Source: Deefgea tanakiae
GTDB taxonomy: Bacteria > Pseudomonadota > Gammaproteobacteria > Burkholderiales > Chitinibacteraceae
Length of the DNA: 64,000 bases
Direction of reading: 5' to 3'
Assembly (NCBI RefSeq): GCF_019665765.1
Contig: NZ_CP081150.1
Span: 2,418,001 to 2,482,000, forward strand
Part shown: one piece after another, positions 18,209-27,371 of the stretch
Layout of the letters: each line of letters begins with the position of its first letter
How positions within the stretch are numbered: the first letter of the stretch is position 1
Position numbers and translations under genes: made by a program
The notes under the pieces: model-generated
The model's database searches: none
What the model saw: the letters and a program-made list of their open reading frames with translations, nothing else
What the model was told of the DNA's origin: nothing

Positions 18209-19283
18209 AGCGCAATTGATTGCCCAACCAGCACCAAACTCATTTTGTCTGAGCGGTGATTTGACGCTCGCCACTGTTCCTGAGGTCTGGCCAACAATAC
18301 CTAATAGTGAATGGGCCAATACCCGCATTGATGCCCGAGAAGTTCAACAATGCGATGGTGCCGGTGCCGCCCTATTGTTTGAACTAATACAGCGCGGCGC
18401 TCAAATTGAGCACTTACCCGCTCAAAGTAAACGTTTACTCACGGCGCTCACTCCAGAGCAGCCCTTAATCACCAGTAGCCCAAAAAAACACGTTAATCTC
18501 ATCGCGCAATTGGGCCGACAAACAAAAGGGATGATTAGCGAATTCCAACGCCAAATTAGCTTTTTGGGCGCGATAGCCCAAGCGATGCTCGACACCTTGC
18601 GGCAACCCAAAACCTTTCGCTGGCGAGATTTTTTGCAGCAATGCGAGCTGGTCGGCGCGAATGCCGTTCCGATTGTGGCTTTGATTTCGATTCTATTGGG
18701 CGTCATTCTTGCCTTTCAATCAGCGATTCCGATGCGGCAATTTGGCGCGGAACTCTATGTTGCTAATTTACTCGGGCTGTCTCTCGTTCGTGAGTTAGGC
18801 CCTTTGATTACCGCCATTTTGCTCGCAGGTCGAACGGGGGCTGCCTTTGCGGCTGAAATTGGCACGATGAAAGTGAATGAGGAAGTCAACGCACTGGTCA
18901 CTTTGGGCTTTGACCCGATGCAGTTTTTGGTCTTACCGCGCTTAATGGCCGGCGTGTTGATGGCGCCACTATTAACCTTGTTTGCCGAAGCCATCGGTTT
19001 ATTTGGCGGTGCATTGGTCATGAAAGGCTTTGGTATTCCGTTGAGTACGTTTTGGAATCAAGTCAACACTCAGGTTGATTTAGTCGACTTTTCAACGGGT
19101 TTAGCCAAAGCCGCTATTTTTGGCTTTATTGTCGCCTCAGTGGGTTGCATGCGCGGCCTCAATACCGGCAATGGCGCGAGCGCAGTGGGGGCGGCGACCA
19201 CGCAAGCGGTCGTACAAACCTTGGTGCTCCTTGTGGTTGCTGATGGTTTATTTGCCGTGGTCGCTTACCACATGGGCTGGTAA
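18195..19283 (+). CDS. MlaE-type ABC permease with N-terminal STAS domain
   Basis: Inner-membrane permease of an MCE (mammalian-cell-entry) lipid transporter. Residues 1-95 form a STAS-like domain (FCLSGDLTLATVPEVW, IDAREVQQCDGAGAALL) fused to an MlaE/YrbE permease of about 260 residues with LVRELGPLITAILLAGRTGA and the coupling helix EIGTMKVNEEVNALVTLGFDP. In E. coli the STAS protein MlaB is separate; fused forms are known in proteobacteria. The start overlaps flhG by 14 bases and the stop abuts the ATPase gene, so it is translationally coupled on both sides. Confidence 0.92.
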   Translation: MASTKAQLIAQPAPNSFCLSGDLTLATVPEVWPTIPNSEWANTRIDAREVQQCDGAGAALLFELIQRGAQIEHLPAQSKRLLTALTPEQPLITSSPKKHVNLIAQLGRQTKGMISEFQRQISFLGAIAQAMLDTLRQPKTFRWRDFLQQCELVGANAVPIVALISILLGVILAFQSAIPMRQFGAELYVANLLGLSLVRELGPLITAILLAGRTGAAFAAEIGTMKVNEEVNALVTLGFDPMQFLVLPRLMAGVLMAPLLTLFAEAIGLFGGALVMKGFGIPLSTFWNQVNTQVDLVDFSTGLAKAAIFGFIVASVGCMRGLNTGNGASAVGAATTQAVVQTLVLLVVADGLFAVVAYHMGW

Positions 19284-20047
19284 TGATGAGCGCGCTGATT
19301 CAAGTTCGGGATTTAAGCTGCGGTTATGGCAAGCGCCTTATTTTAAAAGACATTAACTTTGATATTCAACGCGGCGAAGTAGTGGCCATTTTAGGGGGTT
19401 CGGGCTGCGGCAAGTCAACGCTGCTCAAACACCTAATTGGCTTATTTTCACCACAATCAGGCAGCATACAAATAGCAGGTATTGAGCTAGTAGGCACAAC
19501 TGGCAATGCACGCAACGAAATACTACGCCACTTTGGCGTCATGTTTCAGTCAGGAGCTTTATTTGGTTCATTGACTGTTTTAGAAAATGTGGCGCTACCA
19601 CTCGAAAGCTTTAGCCGGCTCGATGCGCAAGCCATTGATACCTTGGCAAGACTTAAATTGCGCCTTGTCGGGCTAGAAGCATTTGCCGATTATGCCCCCG
19701 CCGAGCTATCAGGCGGCATGCAAAAAAGAGCAGCGATTGCACGAGCGATGGCGCTCGACCCCGAGATTTTGTTTTTAGACGAGCCATCGGCCGGACTCGA
19801 CCCCATTACGTCAGCCGAACTGGATGAACTAATCCGCCGCATTGCTGAAACCCAGCACGTTACCTTTGTCGTGGTGACTCATGAATTGGCCAGCATCAAC
19901 GCAATTGCAGATCGGGCAATTATGCTCGATAAAACAGTCCAAAGTATTATCGCGATTGACACACCCAAAGCGCTCGCAAAATCAGATGATGCCCGCGTGA
20001 GTGGTTTTTTTAATCGCGGCAAATTACCACTAAAAAGCGCGGAGTAA
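19283..20047 (+). CDS. MlaF-type ABC ATPase of MCE transporter
   Basis: Energises the MCE lipid transporter. 254 residues with Walker A GGSGCGKST (about 38-46), signature LSGGMQKRAAIARAMA, Walker B ILFLDEPSAGLDP and a switch His (VVVTHEL). It may start at either of two adjacent ATGs (19283 or 19286). Second gene of the permease-ATPase-MCE-lipoprotein operon. Confidence 0.94.
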   Translation: MMSALIQVRDLSCGYGKRLILKDINFDIQRGEVVAILGGSGCGKSTLLKHLIGLFSPQSGSIQIAGIELVGTTGNARNEILRHFGVMFQSGALFGSLTVLENVALPLESFSRLDAQAIDTLARLKLRLVGLEAFADYAPAELSGGMQKRAAIARAMALDPEILFLDEPSAGLDPITSAELDELIRRIAETQHVTFVVVTHELASINAIADRAIMLDKTVQSIIAIDTPKALAKSDDARVSGFFNRGKLPLKSAE

Positions 20048-20154
20048 TGATTGATCTTATCGATATCATTCATACAGAATATGATTTCAGCTCCCGCCAT
20101 TTGAATGCATTACGAGTTATCACGAAGCACACGATGCTAGGATTAAACTAAACC

Positions 20155-21198
20155 ATGGAACAAAAATCCAACTTTCGCTTAGGCTTGTTTATCTTAGCGG
20201 CCATTTTACTCGGCGCAGTCTTAATGATTGGGCTGGGTAGCGGAAAATGGTTTAACAAAACATTTCTGCTCGAAACCTATTTTGATGAATCGGTGCAAGG
20301 CCTCGATATTGGCTCTAAAGTGCGCTATCGCGGAGTCGTCGTTGGTGAAGTTAGTGCGATTACCTTTACTTATGCGCGTTACGAGCAAGGCTTGCCGCGC
20401 GCACAACGCTTGCAATATGTATTGGTTGAAACACGGCTTTCAAGCGATATGTTTGTCAACAAGGGGCTCGCCAATCCAAGCCAAGAGTCACTTGATGTTG
20501 AAGTTGCCAAAGGCTTGCGCGTCAAAATTGCGCCACAAGGTCTAACCGGTACCAGCTACCTCGAGATTGACTACCTCACCCCACAAAGTCGTCAGCTGCC
20601 TTTTAGTTGGACACCCGACAATCTATACATTCCATCCGCCCCCAGCACCGTTGGCCAATTTGTGAATGGTGCGCAAGACTTGATGGAGAAATTGAAAAAA
20701 CTAGATCTAGAACGAACGCTAACTCGACTGGACCTGCTGCTGACCACCGCAGAACAAAAAATTGCGCCACTCCCCCTCCTCAGCATCACGCAAAAAATGG
20801 ATACGGTTCTGGGCAATATGAGCCATGTTCCAGTCAAAAAGATGGCTGATGAAGCGACCAATTTATTGATTGAAGCACGCCAAACAAACCAAACCTTGCA
20901 AAACGTACTCACTCAACCGGGCTGGACCAGCGCCCCTGCTGATTTTGCGCAAGCCGCGCAAGACGCACGCAAGATCATGGGTGACCCTGCTATCGCCAGC
21001 GCAGTACAACGTATCGATAGAGTCACTCAGCGCCTTGACCGCCTCACCGCAAGCCAAGAGTCTGAGGTTGGCCAGCTCATCGAAAATCTAAATAGCAGCA
21101 GCGCTAGCCTCAAATCCATATTGGAACAAGTCGAGCAACAACCAAGCCGACTTTTCTTCTCACAACCTGTACCAGCATATATTCCACCAAAACCATGA
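20155..21198 (+). CDS. MCE-domain periplasmic lipid carrier, membrane-anchored
   Basis: Substrate-binding component of the MCE system. Residues 1-30 include an N-terminal membrane anchor (LGLFILAAILLGAVLMIGLG). A single MCE domain follows (about 38-140; FDESVQGLDIGSKVRYRGVVVGEV and PQGLTGTSYLEID). The rest (150-347) is helical, with several leucine-heptad stretches likely to form a needle or tube. 347 residues, longer than MlaD (about 180), close to the PqiB/Ttg2C-like single-MCE helical type. Four bases overlap the lipoprotein gene. Confidence 0.92.
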   Translation: MEQKSNFRLGLFILAAILLGAVLMIGLGSGKWFNKTFLLETYFDESVQGLDIGSKVRYRGVVVGEVSAITFTYARYEQGLPRAQRLQYVLVETRLSSDMFVNKGLANPSQESLDVEVAKGLRVKIAPQGLTGTSYLEIDYLTPQSRQLPFSWTPDNLYIPSAPSTVGQFVNGAQDLMEKLKKLDLERTLTRLDLLLTTAEQKIAPLPLLSITQKMDTVLGNMSHVPVKKMADEATNLLIEARQTNQTLQNVLTQPGWTSAPADFAQAAQDARKIMGDPAIASAVQRIDRVTQRLDRLTASQESEVGQLIENLNSSSASLKSILEQVEQQPSRLFFSQPVPAYIPPKP

Positions 21199-21788
21199 AA
21201 ATTTATCTCAGTGTTTTATTGTTTTGCAGCTTATTGTTCGGCTGCAGCGCCACCCCGGTTAAACGGCAAGACTTTCTACTCAGCGCCGAGCGCACTGAAA
21301 ACAAAGTTGCCAGCGCGCCTTCCTTTGGCGTTTTGCAAGTGAGCGATCTGCGTGCTAGTCGCCCTTACAACACGCAATCGCTAATCTATCGAGAAAGCGC
21401 ACAACGCTTTGTGCTTGATCCACATAACGGCTTTTTAGCGCCACCCGCACAGCAAATTAGCATGCAAACTCGAGAGCGATTATCGCGCAGCGGTTTGTTT
21501 AGCGCAGTCTTGCCGCAAGGCAGTACGCTAGCAGCACCATGGAAACTCGAAGGTGAGCTCATTAACTTTTATATTGATGTCAGTACGCCAGCCAAACCAA
21601 CTATCACCCTGGAAATCCGCTATGCTTTATCCAACGACAATCAAGCAACGCCCAAGGTATTTTTACTGAGCAGCAGCGAAGCCATTGTCGATGCCAGCCC
21701 AGAACAGGCCGTTATCGGCTTTAACCGCGCCTTAAATGCCATTTTATTGCAATTAGAAGCTTCACTGCTTGGTGCAAAGCCCCAGTAG
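21195..21788 (+). CDS. ABC-type transport auxiliary lipoprotein (PqiC-like)
   Basis: Outer-membrane partner of MCE systems (ABC-type transport auxiliary lipoprotein component family, as PqiC). Signal peptide with lipobox LLFGC (Cys17). The 197-residue body has LLSAERT, then VLQVSDLRASRPYNTQSLIYRES, the family core. Last gene of the operon; fliA follows after 39 bp. Confidence 0.9.
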   Translation: MKIYLSVLLFCSLLFGCSATPVKRQDFLLSAERTENKVASAPSFGVLQVSDLRASRPYNTQSLIYRESAQRFVLDPHNGFLAPPAQQISMQTRERLSRSGLFSAVLPQGSTLAAPWKLEGELINFYIDVSTPAKPTITLEIRYALSNDNQATPKVFLLSSSEAIVDASPEQAVIGFNRALNAILLQLEASLLGAKPQ

Positions 21789-21827
21789 TGAGCTACACTT
21801 AAAGACGGTATTACTTAATTCAAATTC

Positions 21828-22568
21828 ATGTCAGCTCATCGCGCACTCTCACTTTATCGCAATACGCAAAATAGCAGCGAAGATGATCGCGTGGAAAAAC
21901 ACGCGCCTTTGGTACGCAAAATCGCTTACCACATGATTAGCAAGCTACCTGCAAGTGTTGATGTCGATGACTTAATTCAGGTTGGATTGATTGGTCTGAT
22001 GGAAGCGGCGCGCAATTTTGACCCTGACGCAGGCGTGCAGTTTGAAACCTTTGCCAGCCAACGGATCCGCGGTTCAATGCTTGATGAACTGCGCAATGCC
22101 GACTGGCTACCACGTCAAGCGCGGCGCAATATGCGCGAGATTGAACGTACCGTCGTCCAGCTCGAACAAACGCTGAGCCGAGCGCCATCAGAAGGTGAAG
22201 TCGCCGAAAAAATGAATCTCCCACTAGCCGAATATCAAGAAATGCTCGGCGATGCGCGTGGTCATCAATTATTGCATTACGAAGACTTTGAACAAGACGG
22301 CGAAAACGACCAACTTGATCAATACGCAGCAGACAGCAGCGCCAATCCTGCGGAAGTGTTTTCCGACGATCGTTTCCGCTCTCAACTGATTGCAGGCATT
22401 GATCTACTACCTGAACGCGAAAAGCTGCTGATGGCGCTGTATTACGATGAAGAACTGAATTTAAAAGAAATCGGCGCGGTACTGGGCGTCTCTGAATCAC
22501 GGGTTTGCCAACTGCATAGTCAGGCGATTGCACGCCTACGTGGCAAATTAAAGGATTGGCTGGGCTAA
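21828..22568 (+). CDS. fliA: Flagellar RNA polymerase sigma-28 factor FliA
   Basis: Directs late flagellar and chemotaxis transcription. 246 residues: region 2 (VEKHAPLVRKIAYHM, DLIQVGLIGLMEAARNFD, FETFASQRIRGSMLDELR), region 3, and region 4 with helix-turn-helix LNLKEIGAVLGVSESRVCQLHSQAI. The stop overlaps the start of the next stator gene as TAATG. Confidence 0.97.
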   Translation: MSAHRALSLYRNTQNSSEDDRVEKHAPLVRKIAYHMISKLPASVDVDDLIQVGLIGLMEAARNFDPDAGVQFETFASQRIRGSMLDELRNADWLPRQARRNMREIERTVVQLEQTLSRAPSEGEVAEKMNLPLAEYQEMLGDARGHQLLHYEDFEQDGENDQLDQYAADSSANPAEVFSDDRFRSQLIAGIDLLPEREKLLMALYYDEELNLKEIGAVLGVSESRVCQLHSQAIARLRGKLKDWLG

Positions 22569-23311
22569 TGGATAAAATCAGTGTTTTTGGCGTCATTCTA
22601 GGAATTATCGCCATTGTGCTCGGGCAGTGGCTAGAAGGCGGCCACATCAATTCGCTGATCCAATTTACGGCGTTTTTGATTGTTATGGGCGGCACCGTAG
22701 GGGCGGTCATGCTGCAAACGCAAACACGGCATTTTGTTGCTGGCCTGAAAATGCTCAAGTGGATTTTCATCCCCCCAACGATGGACTTCAGAAAATTACT
22801 CACTACCTTGATGAATTGGTCGACCCAAGCTCGACGAGGTGGTTTATTAGCTTTAGAAGCCTTTTTAAATAGTGAAAAAGATCCGTTCGTTAAACGCGGT
22901 CTACAAATGGTTGTTGATGGTGCAGAGCCTGAAACTATCCGCCGAGCCATGGAACTCGATATCGACGCCTACGAAGACCAAGCACGCGCTGCCGCTAAAA
23001 TTTGGGACGCAGCAGGTGGCTACTCACCGACCTTTGGTATCTTGGGCGCCGTGCTGGGCTTGATTCACGTCATGGAAAATCTGACTGATCCCTCGAAACT
23101 CGGCGCGGGGATTGCGGTCGCGTTTGTGGCGACCATTTACGGTGTCGGCGCAGCCAATATGTTTTTTCTTCCGATTGCCAACAAACTCAAACATTACATT
23201 TTGCTCGAAGTCCGTCGCAGAGAAATGGTCGCGGAGGGTTTAGTGACGATCGCCAACGGTGAAAATCCGCGTTTACTCGAAAATAAACTGGCTGGGTTCC
23301 TACACCACTAG
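22568..23311 (+). CDS. MotA/MotC-type flagellar stator protein
   Basis: Proton-channel stator subunit of the MotA/TolQ/ExbB superfamily. 247 residues from the ATG in TAATG: four membrane helices (1-20, 30-52, about 150-170, 182-205). Conserved MotA features are WDAAGGYSPTFGILGAVLGLIHVMENL and GVGAANMFFLPIANKLK. Length and location after fliA match MotC of Pseudomonas. Its usual partner (motD/motB) is absent: an unrelated acyltransferase gene comes next. The partner must be elsewhere or lost here. Confidence 0.92.
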   Translation: MDKISVFGVILGIIAIVLGQWLEGGHINSLIQFTAFLIVMGGTVGAVMLQTQTRHFVAGLKMLKWIFIPPTMDFRKLLTTLMNWSTQARRGGLLALEAFLNSEKDPFVKRGLQMVVDGAEPETIRRAMELDIDAYEDQARAAAKIWDAAGGYSPTFGILGAVLGLIHVMENLTDPSKLGAGIAVAFVATIYGVGAANMFFLPIANKLKHYILLEVRRREMVAEGLVTIANGENPRLLENKLAGFLHH

Positions 23312-23315
23312 CCAT

Positions 23316-23360
23316 GTATATCTATCTAAGAGCTATTAATTAATGGCTAGATAGATATAC
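23316..23360. repeat. 45-bp GTAT/ATAC palindromic repeat, copy 4
   Basis: 13-bp perfect outer arms GTATATCTATCTA and TAGATAGATATAC. Begins 5 bp after the stator gene stop, between it and the acyltransferase gene. Confidence 0.85.
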
Positions 23361-23445
23361 CCATAGCACCAGTACTACAGCAAATTCAAGCAATTCAATC
23401 TATAGTCAAAGCATCGCCGATTCATGAGGCATTGAGGCACTAACG

Positions 23446-24192
23446 ATGCTCTGGCTAATTCGCTGCTTTATTCGTGGCATTGCATTACTTGATTTGGCAG
23501 TCTTCACGCTGATCATGCTCTTGCTTGCCCTGCTGCCACGCGCAGCTCTCGCGCATTTTTATCCTAAGCTATTTCATTTATGGTGCCGTTGTTTTGTCAT
23601 GGCCTTAGGCGTGTCCATACGCCTGCACCAACATCATCAGCAACCACTACCCAAACACTACATCCTGATTGCAAATCATCCTTCCGCCCTCGAAGACATT
23701 GGCATTCCTTCACTTTTTCCGGTGCGTAGCTTGGCAAAAATTGAGGTCAAAGACTGGTTTCTAGTCGGAAAAATTGCATCTGTGGCCGGAACGCTCTTTG
23801 TGCATCGTGAAAACAAAGCGTCACGACTAGCGGCACAAGCTGAACTGATTTCCGCTGTTACGGCGGGTGATTGTATCGCGCTTTACCCTGAGGGCGGCTG
23901 CAAGGGACGACGCATTGCCGAACGTTTTTTATTTGGCGCGTTTGCAGTGTCAATCGCGACCGATACGCCGATCGTTCCCGTATTTTTGCATCATGAAGCG
24001 CAAGAGATATTTGAGTGGACGAATAAGGAAAATTTAATCCAAAAGCTCTGGACAATACTCACCAGCCCAAATTCAGTGGTTCACTATCATGTCTTTGATC
24101 CCATGGACCCAAAGAATTTTGCGGATAAAGCAGCCTTCTGCGCCAGCGCACATCAGCAATACCTCAAATGGCAAAATCGATTTCTTGATTAA
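23446..24192 (+). CDS. PlsC-like 1-acylglycerol-3-phosphate acyltransferase family protein
   Basis: Probable membrane acyltransferase in phospholipid or ornithine-lipid synthesis. 248 residues: an N-terminal membrane hairpin (1-35), motif I NHPSALED (around residue 77), motif with TLFVHRENKASR, and motif III LYPEGGCKGRRI. Motif I has five residues between His and Asp, not the four (NHxxxxD) of classical PlsC, with Glu in the usual Asp slot. Motif III has PEGG for PEGT. The family is clear; substrate is not. Confidence 0.78.
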   Translation: MLWLIRCFIRGIALLDLAVFTLIMLLLALLPRAALAHFYPKLFHLWCRCFVMALGVSIRLHQHHQQPLPKHYILIANHPSALEDIGIPSLFPVRSLAKIEVKDWFLVGKIASVAGTLFVHRENKASRLAAQAELISAVTAGDCIALYPEGGCKGRRIAERFLFGAFAVSIATDTPIVPVFLHHEAQEIFEWTNKENLIQKLWTILTSPNSVVHYHVFDPMDPKNFADKAAFCASAHQQYLKWQNRFLD

Positions 24193-24287
24193 ATTGATTA
24201 ATTCAGCCCACAAACCAATTCATTTACCAAACATTCAGCAGGCTTGCCGTTATAATCGCGAAAGCTTCTCGTCTTCAGATATCCACA

Positions 24288-26690
24288 ATGCCCTTATTTC
24301 GTAAAAAAAATGTCGCCAATGTTTCAACCCGTGCCGCTTTACCCCCCGGCTTGGCCAATTTACTGCGCGAATCGTGGTGGCTGATCTTGGTCGTGGTCTT
24401 GGCTTATTTGGTGTTGGTGCTATCGACCTACAACCAAGCTGATCCGGGTTGGTCGCACAGCGCCACCGAAGCAACGGTCTATAACCGAGGCGGCAGCGTT
24501 GGGGCATGGGTTGCAGATGTTTTACTTTATCTCTTTGGCTTTTCAGCTTGGTGGTGGACGGTCTTTTTATTTGCTGCCATTTTATGGGGCTACCGCCGAA
24601 TTGACCGCGTTGCCGAATCGCCACGCCCTGTGGTGTTTTTAGCCTGCCTTGGTTTTGCGCTGATCGTTTTTTCCAGTAGCGCCTTTGAAGCACTGCGCAT
24701 GCACTCGCTCAGCGCTCCTCTGCCCTACGTACCGGGTGGCATGTTCGGATTAGCACTTGGCACTTGGATGACGCTTAGCTTTGGCTTTAGCGGCGCAACG
24801 CTTATTTTGATCACCACATTTTGCTTAGGTATTTCGCTGTTCACGGGTTTATCTTGGCTCAATGTGATGGAAAACATCGGCACGCTCATCGAAGCTGCCT
24901 ACTTCAGCACCATCAATGCGATACAAGCGGCCAAAGACCGTCGTATCGGGCGAGAAACTAAAAAAGCGCGTGATGAGCATGTGATTGCCGCTAAACAAAA
25001 ACAAGCGGGCAAAGAGCCGCTCATTATTGAAACTGCAAACCTTGATGCGCCAGTTGCCCGTCAAGTTGAAAAGCGCATTGAACGAGAGAAAAAAGAACAA
25101 GAAAAACTGCAAGAACACGCGGCCAAACAAGCTGCTCAGCCTTTATTGTTTGCCGAAGAAGATCTTCCCCCAACACCGGCTAAGCGCGCCACCGCATCAC
25201 CAAGCTCAGATAATTCTTTACCCGCGCTCGCACTGTTAGCGCCTGCGGTTGCCTCACAGGAAACTATCACTAAAGAAACGCTCGAATTCACCTCACGTCT
25301 GATCGAGCGTAAATTGGCGGATTTCAATGTCGAAGTCAAAATCGTCGCGGCCTATCCAGGCCCTGTCATTACCCGCTATGAAATCGAACCTGCGGTCGGT
25401 GTAAAAGGCTCGCAAATCGTCAACCTGATGAAGGATCTGGCACGTGCATTGGGATTGGTCTCCATCCGCGTCGTTGAAACGATCCCGGGCAAAACCTATA
25501 TGGGTTTGGAGTTACCTAACCCAACGCGGCAAATGATTCGCCTCTCAGAAATTCTCAGTAGTGAAGCATGGTATGCATCCAATAGCCGACTCACGATGGC
25601 ACTCGGCAAAGACATTACCGGTAAGCCCATTGTGACCGATTTAGGTAAAGCGCCGCATATGCTGGTGGCTGGTACGACAGGCTCGGGCAAATCCGTCGGC
25701 GTGAACGCAATGATTTTGTCTTTGGTTTACAAAGCCACGCCCGACGAAGTTCGCTTCATCATGATTGACCCAAAAATGCTGGAACTCTCGATTTACGAAG
25801 GCATTCCGCATTTGCTAGCGCCAGTGGTCACCGATATGAAATTGGCCGCCAATGCATTGAACTGGTGCGTGGCGGAAATGGAGAAACGCTACCGTCTATT
25901 GAGTGCCATGGGTGTGCGTAATCTGGCGGGTTACAACCAAAAAATCAAAGATGCTGAAAAAGCCGGCAAACACATTACTAATCCATTTAGCCTGACCCCC
26001 GATGATCCTGAACGCTTAGAGCATTTGCCGTTTATTGTCGTCGTGGTCGATGAATTTGCTGATTTGATGATGGTCGCTGGTAAGAAAATTGAAGAGCTAA
26101 TTGCCCGTCTGGCACAAAAAGCCCGAGCGGCAGGGATTCATTTAATTCTAGCTACTCAGCGCCCCTCAGTTGACGTGATTACTGGTCTGATTAAAGCTAA
26201 TATCCCAACTCGCCTAGCTTTTCAGGTTTCCAGCAAAATCGACAGCCGCACGATTCTGGATCAAATGGGCGCAGAAGCATTATTAGGCCAAGGCGATATG
26301 TTATTTTTACCGCCAGGTTCGGGCTATCCACAACGGATTCACGGCGCGTTTGTCGCTGATGATGAAGTCCATCACGTCGTTGACTACCTCAAGTCACTGG
26401 GCGAGCCCAATTACATCGATGGCATCCTCAATGGCGGCTTTGAAGCCGAAGCGGCAGCGGGTGGCACGGGCGGCAGCGCAGAAGGTGGCGAAGCGGATGC
26501 GCTCTACGATGAAGCCGTGGCCTTTGTACTCAAAACCCGCAAAGCATCCATTTCATCGGTACAAAGGCAGTTACGCATCGGTTATAACCGTGCCGCTCGT
26601 CTAATCGAGCAGATGGAACAGTCCGGATTAGTCTCTTCTATGGAAACAAATGGCAACCGGACTGTACTTGCGCCGCCAATCAGTGAATAA
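24288..26690 (+). CDS. ftsK: DNA translocase FtsK
   Basis: Septal ATP-driven DNA pump that resolves chromosome termini with XerCD. 800 residues: four membrane helices (about 30-200), a charged linker (200-310), the alpha/beta motor with Walker [15 protein letters not shown] (about 462-475) and Walker B-region [35 protein letters not shown], and a C-terminal gamma winged helix ([20 protein letters not shown]) that reads KOPS. It is a short-linker FtsK, unlike the 1329-residue E. coli protein. xerD is in the same window at 59953. Confidence 0.96.
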   Translation: MPLFRKKNVANVSTRAALPPGLANLLRESWWLILVVVLAYLVLVLSTYNQADPGWSHSATEATVYNRGGSVGAWVADVLLYLFGFSAWWWTVFLFAAILWGYRRIDRVAESPRPVVFLACLGFALIVFSSSAFEALRMHSLSAPLPYVPGGMFGLALGTWMTLSFGFSGATLILITTFCLGISLFTGLSWLNVMENIGTLIEAAYFSTINAIQAAKDRRIGRETKKARDEHVIAAKQKQAGKEPLIIETANLDAPVARQVEKRIEREKKEQEKLQEHAAKQAAQPLLFAEEDLPPTPAKRATASPSSDNSLPALALLAPAVASQETITKETLEFTSRLIERKLADFNVEVKIVAAYPGPVITRYEIEPAVGVKGSQIVNLMKDLARALGLVSIRVVETIPGKTYMGLELPNPTRQMIRLSEILSSEAWYASNSRLTMALGKDITGKPIVTDLGKAPHMLVAGTTGSGKSVGVNAMILSLVYKATPDEVRFIMIDPKMLELSIYEGIPHLLAPVVTDMKLAANALNWCVAEMEKRYRLLSAMGVRNLAGYNQKIKDAEKAGKHITNPFSLTPDDPERLEHLPFIVVVVDEFADLMMVAGKKIEELIARLAQKARAAGIHLILATQRPSVDVITGLIKANIPTRLAFQVSSKIDSRTILDQMGAEALLGQGDMLFLPPGSGYPQRIHGAFVADDEVHHVVDYLKSLGEPNYIDGILNGGFEAEAAAGGTGGSAEGGEADALYDEAVAFVLKTRKASISSVQRQLRIGYNRAARLIEQMEQSGLVSSMETNGNRTVLAPPISE

Positions 26691-26735
26691 TGTCGCCTGA
26701 GCATTTTCTAGAATGCAAGATGTTGTAAATCAGTC

Positions 26736-26766
26736 ACTTCAGAGACTAAAGTCTGAAGTTTTTTAT
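26736..26766 (+). terminator. Terminator of ftsK
   Basis: Hairpin ACTTCAGA/TCTGAAGT followed by seven T, 45 bp after the ftsK stop. Confidence 0.8.
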
Positions 26767-26841
26767 CAACGGACTTGAACTCAATCTGCGCTTTGTGATA
26801 TAAACGTGGACTTTTCCAGTTCCGAACGTCAGGACAGAATC

Positions 26842-27075
26842 ATGGCACGAGTATGTGTAGTCACCGGCAAAGGCCCGATGACAGGGAATAATGTTTCCCA
26901 CGCCAATAACAAAACTAAACGTCGCTTCCTACCAAACCTGCAATCCCGCCGGTTCTGGGTTGAGAGCGAAAACTGCTTTATCCGCTTGCGCGTTTCTACC
27001 GCAGCTCTGCGCACCATCGACAAGAATGGCATCGATGTGGTTTTGGCAGATCTGCGCGCGCGCGGCGAACTGTAA
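26842..27075 (+). CDS. rpmB: 50S ribosomal protein L28
   Basis: 77 residues starting [29 protein letters not shown], the canonical L28 N-terminus (two pieces: [13 protein letters not shown] then [15 protein letters not shown]). The open frame extends 12 codons upstream, but the ATG at 26842 has AGGACA in front and matches the family. Operon with rpmG (17-bp gap), the usual pair. Confidence 0.98.
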   Translation: MARVCVVTGKGPMTGNNVSHANNKTKRRFLPNLQSRRFWVESENCFIRLRVSTAALRTIDKNGIDVVLADLRARGEL

Positions 27076-27092
27076 GCTAAGGAAACTCAATC

Positions 27093-27248
27093 ATGCGTGA
27101 TAAAATCAAGCTAGAATCTTCTGCTGGTACAGGTCATTTTTACACAACGACCAAAAACAAACGTACCATGCCAGAAAAGATGGAAATCAAGAAGTTCGAT
27201 CCCGTTGTTCGTAAACACGTGATCTACAAGGAAACTAAGCTGAAGTAA
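27093..27248 (+). CDS. rpmG: 50S ribosomal protein L33
   Basis: 51 residues: starts [20 protein letters not shown], continues [16 protein letters not shown] and ends ETKLK, a standard L33 of the cysteine-free type. Ribosome site AAGGAAA lies before the ATG. Cotranscribed with rpmB and ended by the terminator at 27273. Confidence 0.98.
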   Translation: MRDKIKLESSAGTGHFYTTTKNKRTMPEKMEIKKFDPVVRKHVIYKETKLK

Positions 27249-27272
27249 TTCAGTGCAGTGACTCCATACTCG

Positions 27273-27300
27273 AACCCCATTCCTCGGAGTGGGGTTTTTG
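27273..27300 (+). terminator. Terminator of rpmB-rpmG
   Basis: AACCCCA/TGGGGTT stem followed by five T, 24 bp after the rpmG stop. Confidence 0.9.
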
Positions 27301-27315
27301 TTTGCCTGTCGATAT

Positions 27316-27360
27316 GTATATTCACGCAGGCATTGTAAAGCAATGCCTAGCGTCAAATAC
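27316..27360. repeat. 45-bp GTAT/ATAC palindromic repeat, copy 5
   Basis: Carries a perfect inner hairpin AGGCATTG/CAATGCCT as well as the GTAT/ATAC termini. It sits between the rpmG terminator and the 3' end of the LysR gene (12 bp away). Confidence 0.85.
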
Positions 27361-27371
27361 TCAAGTACATG

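Noticed and set aside
21937-22950. 337-codon open frame antisense to fliA and the stator gene
   Set aside because: It covers two confidently identified genes on the other strand and its translation looks like a shadow (Arg/Cys/His-rich, no family pattern).
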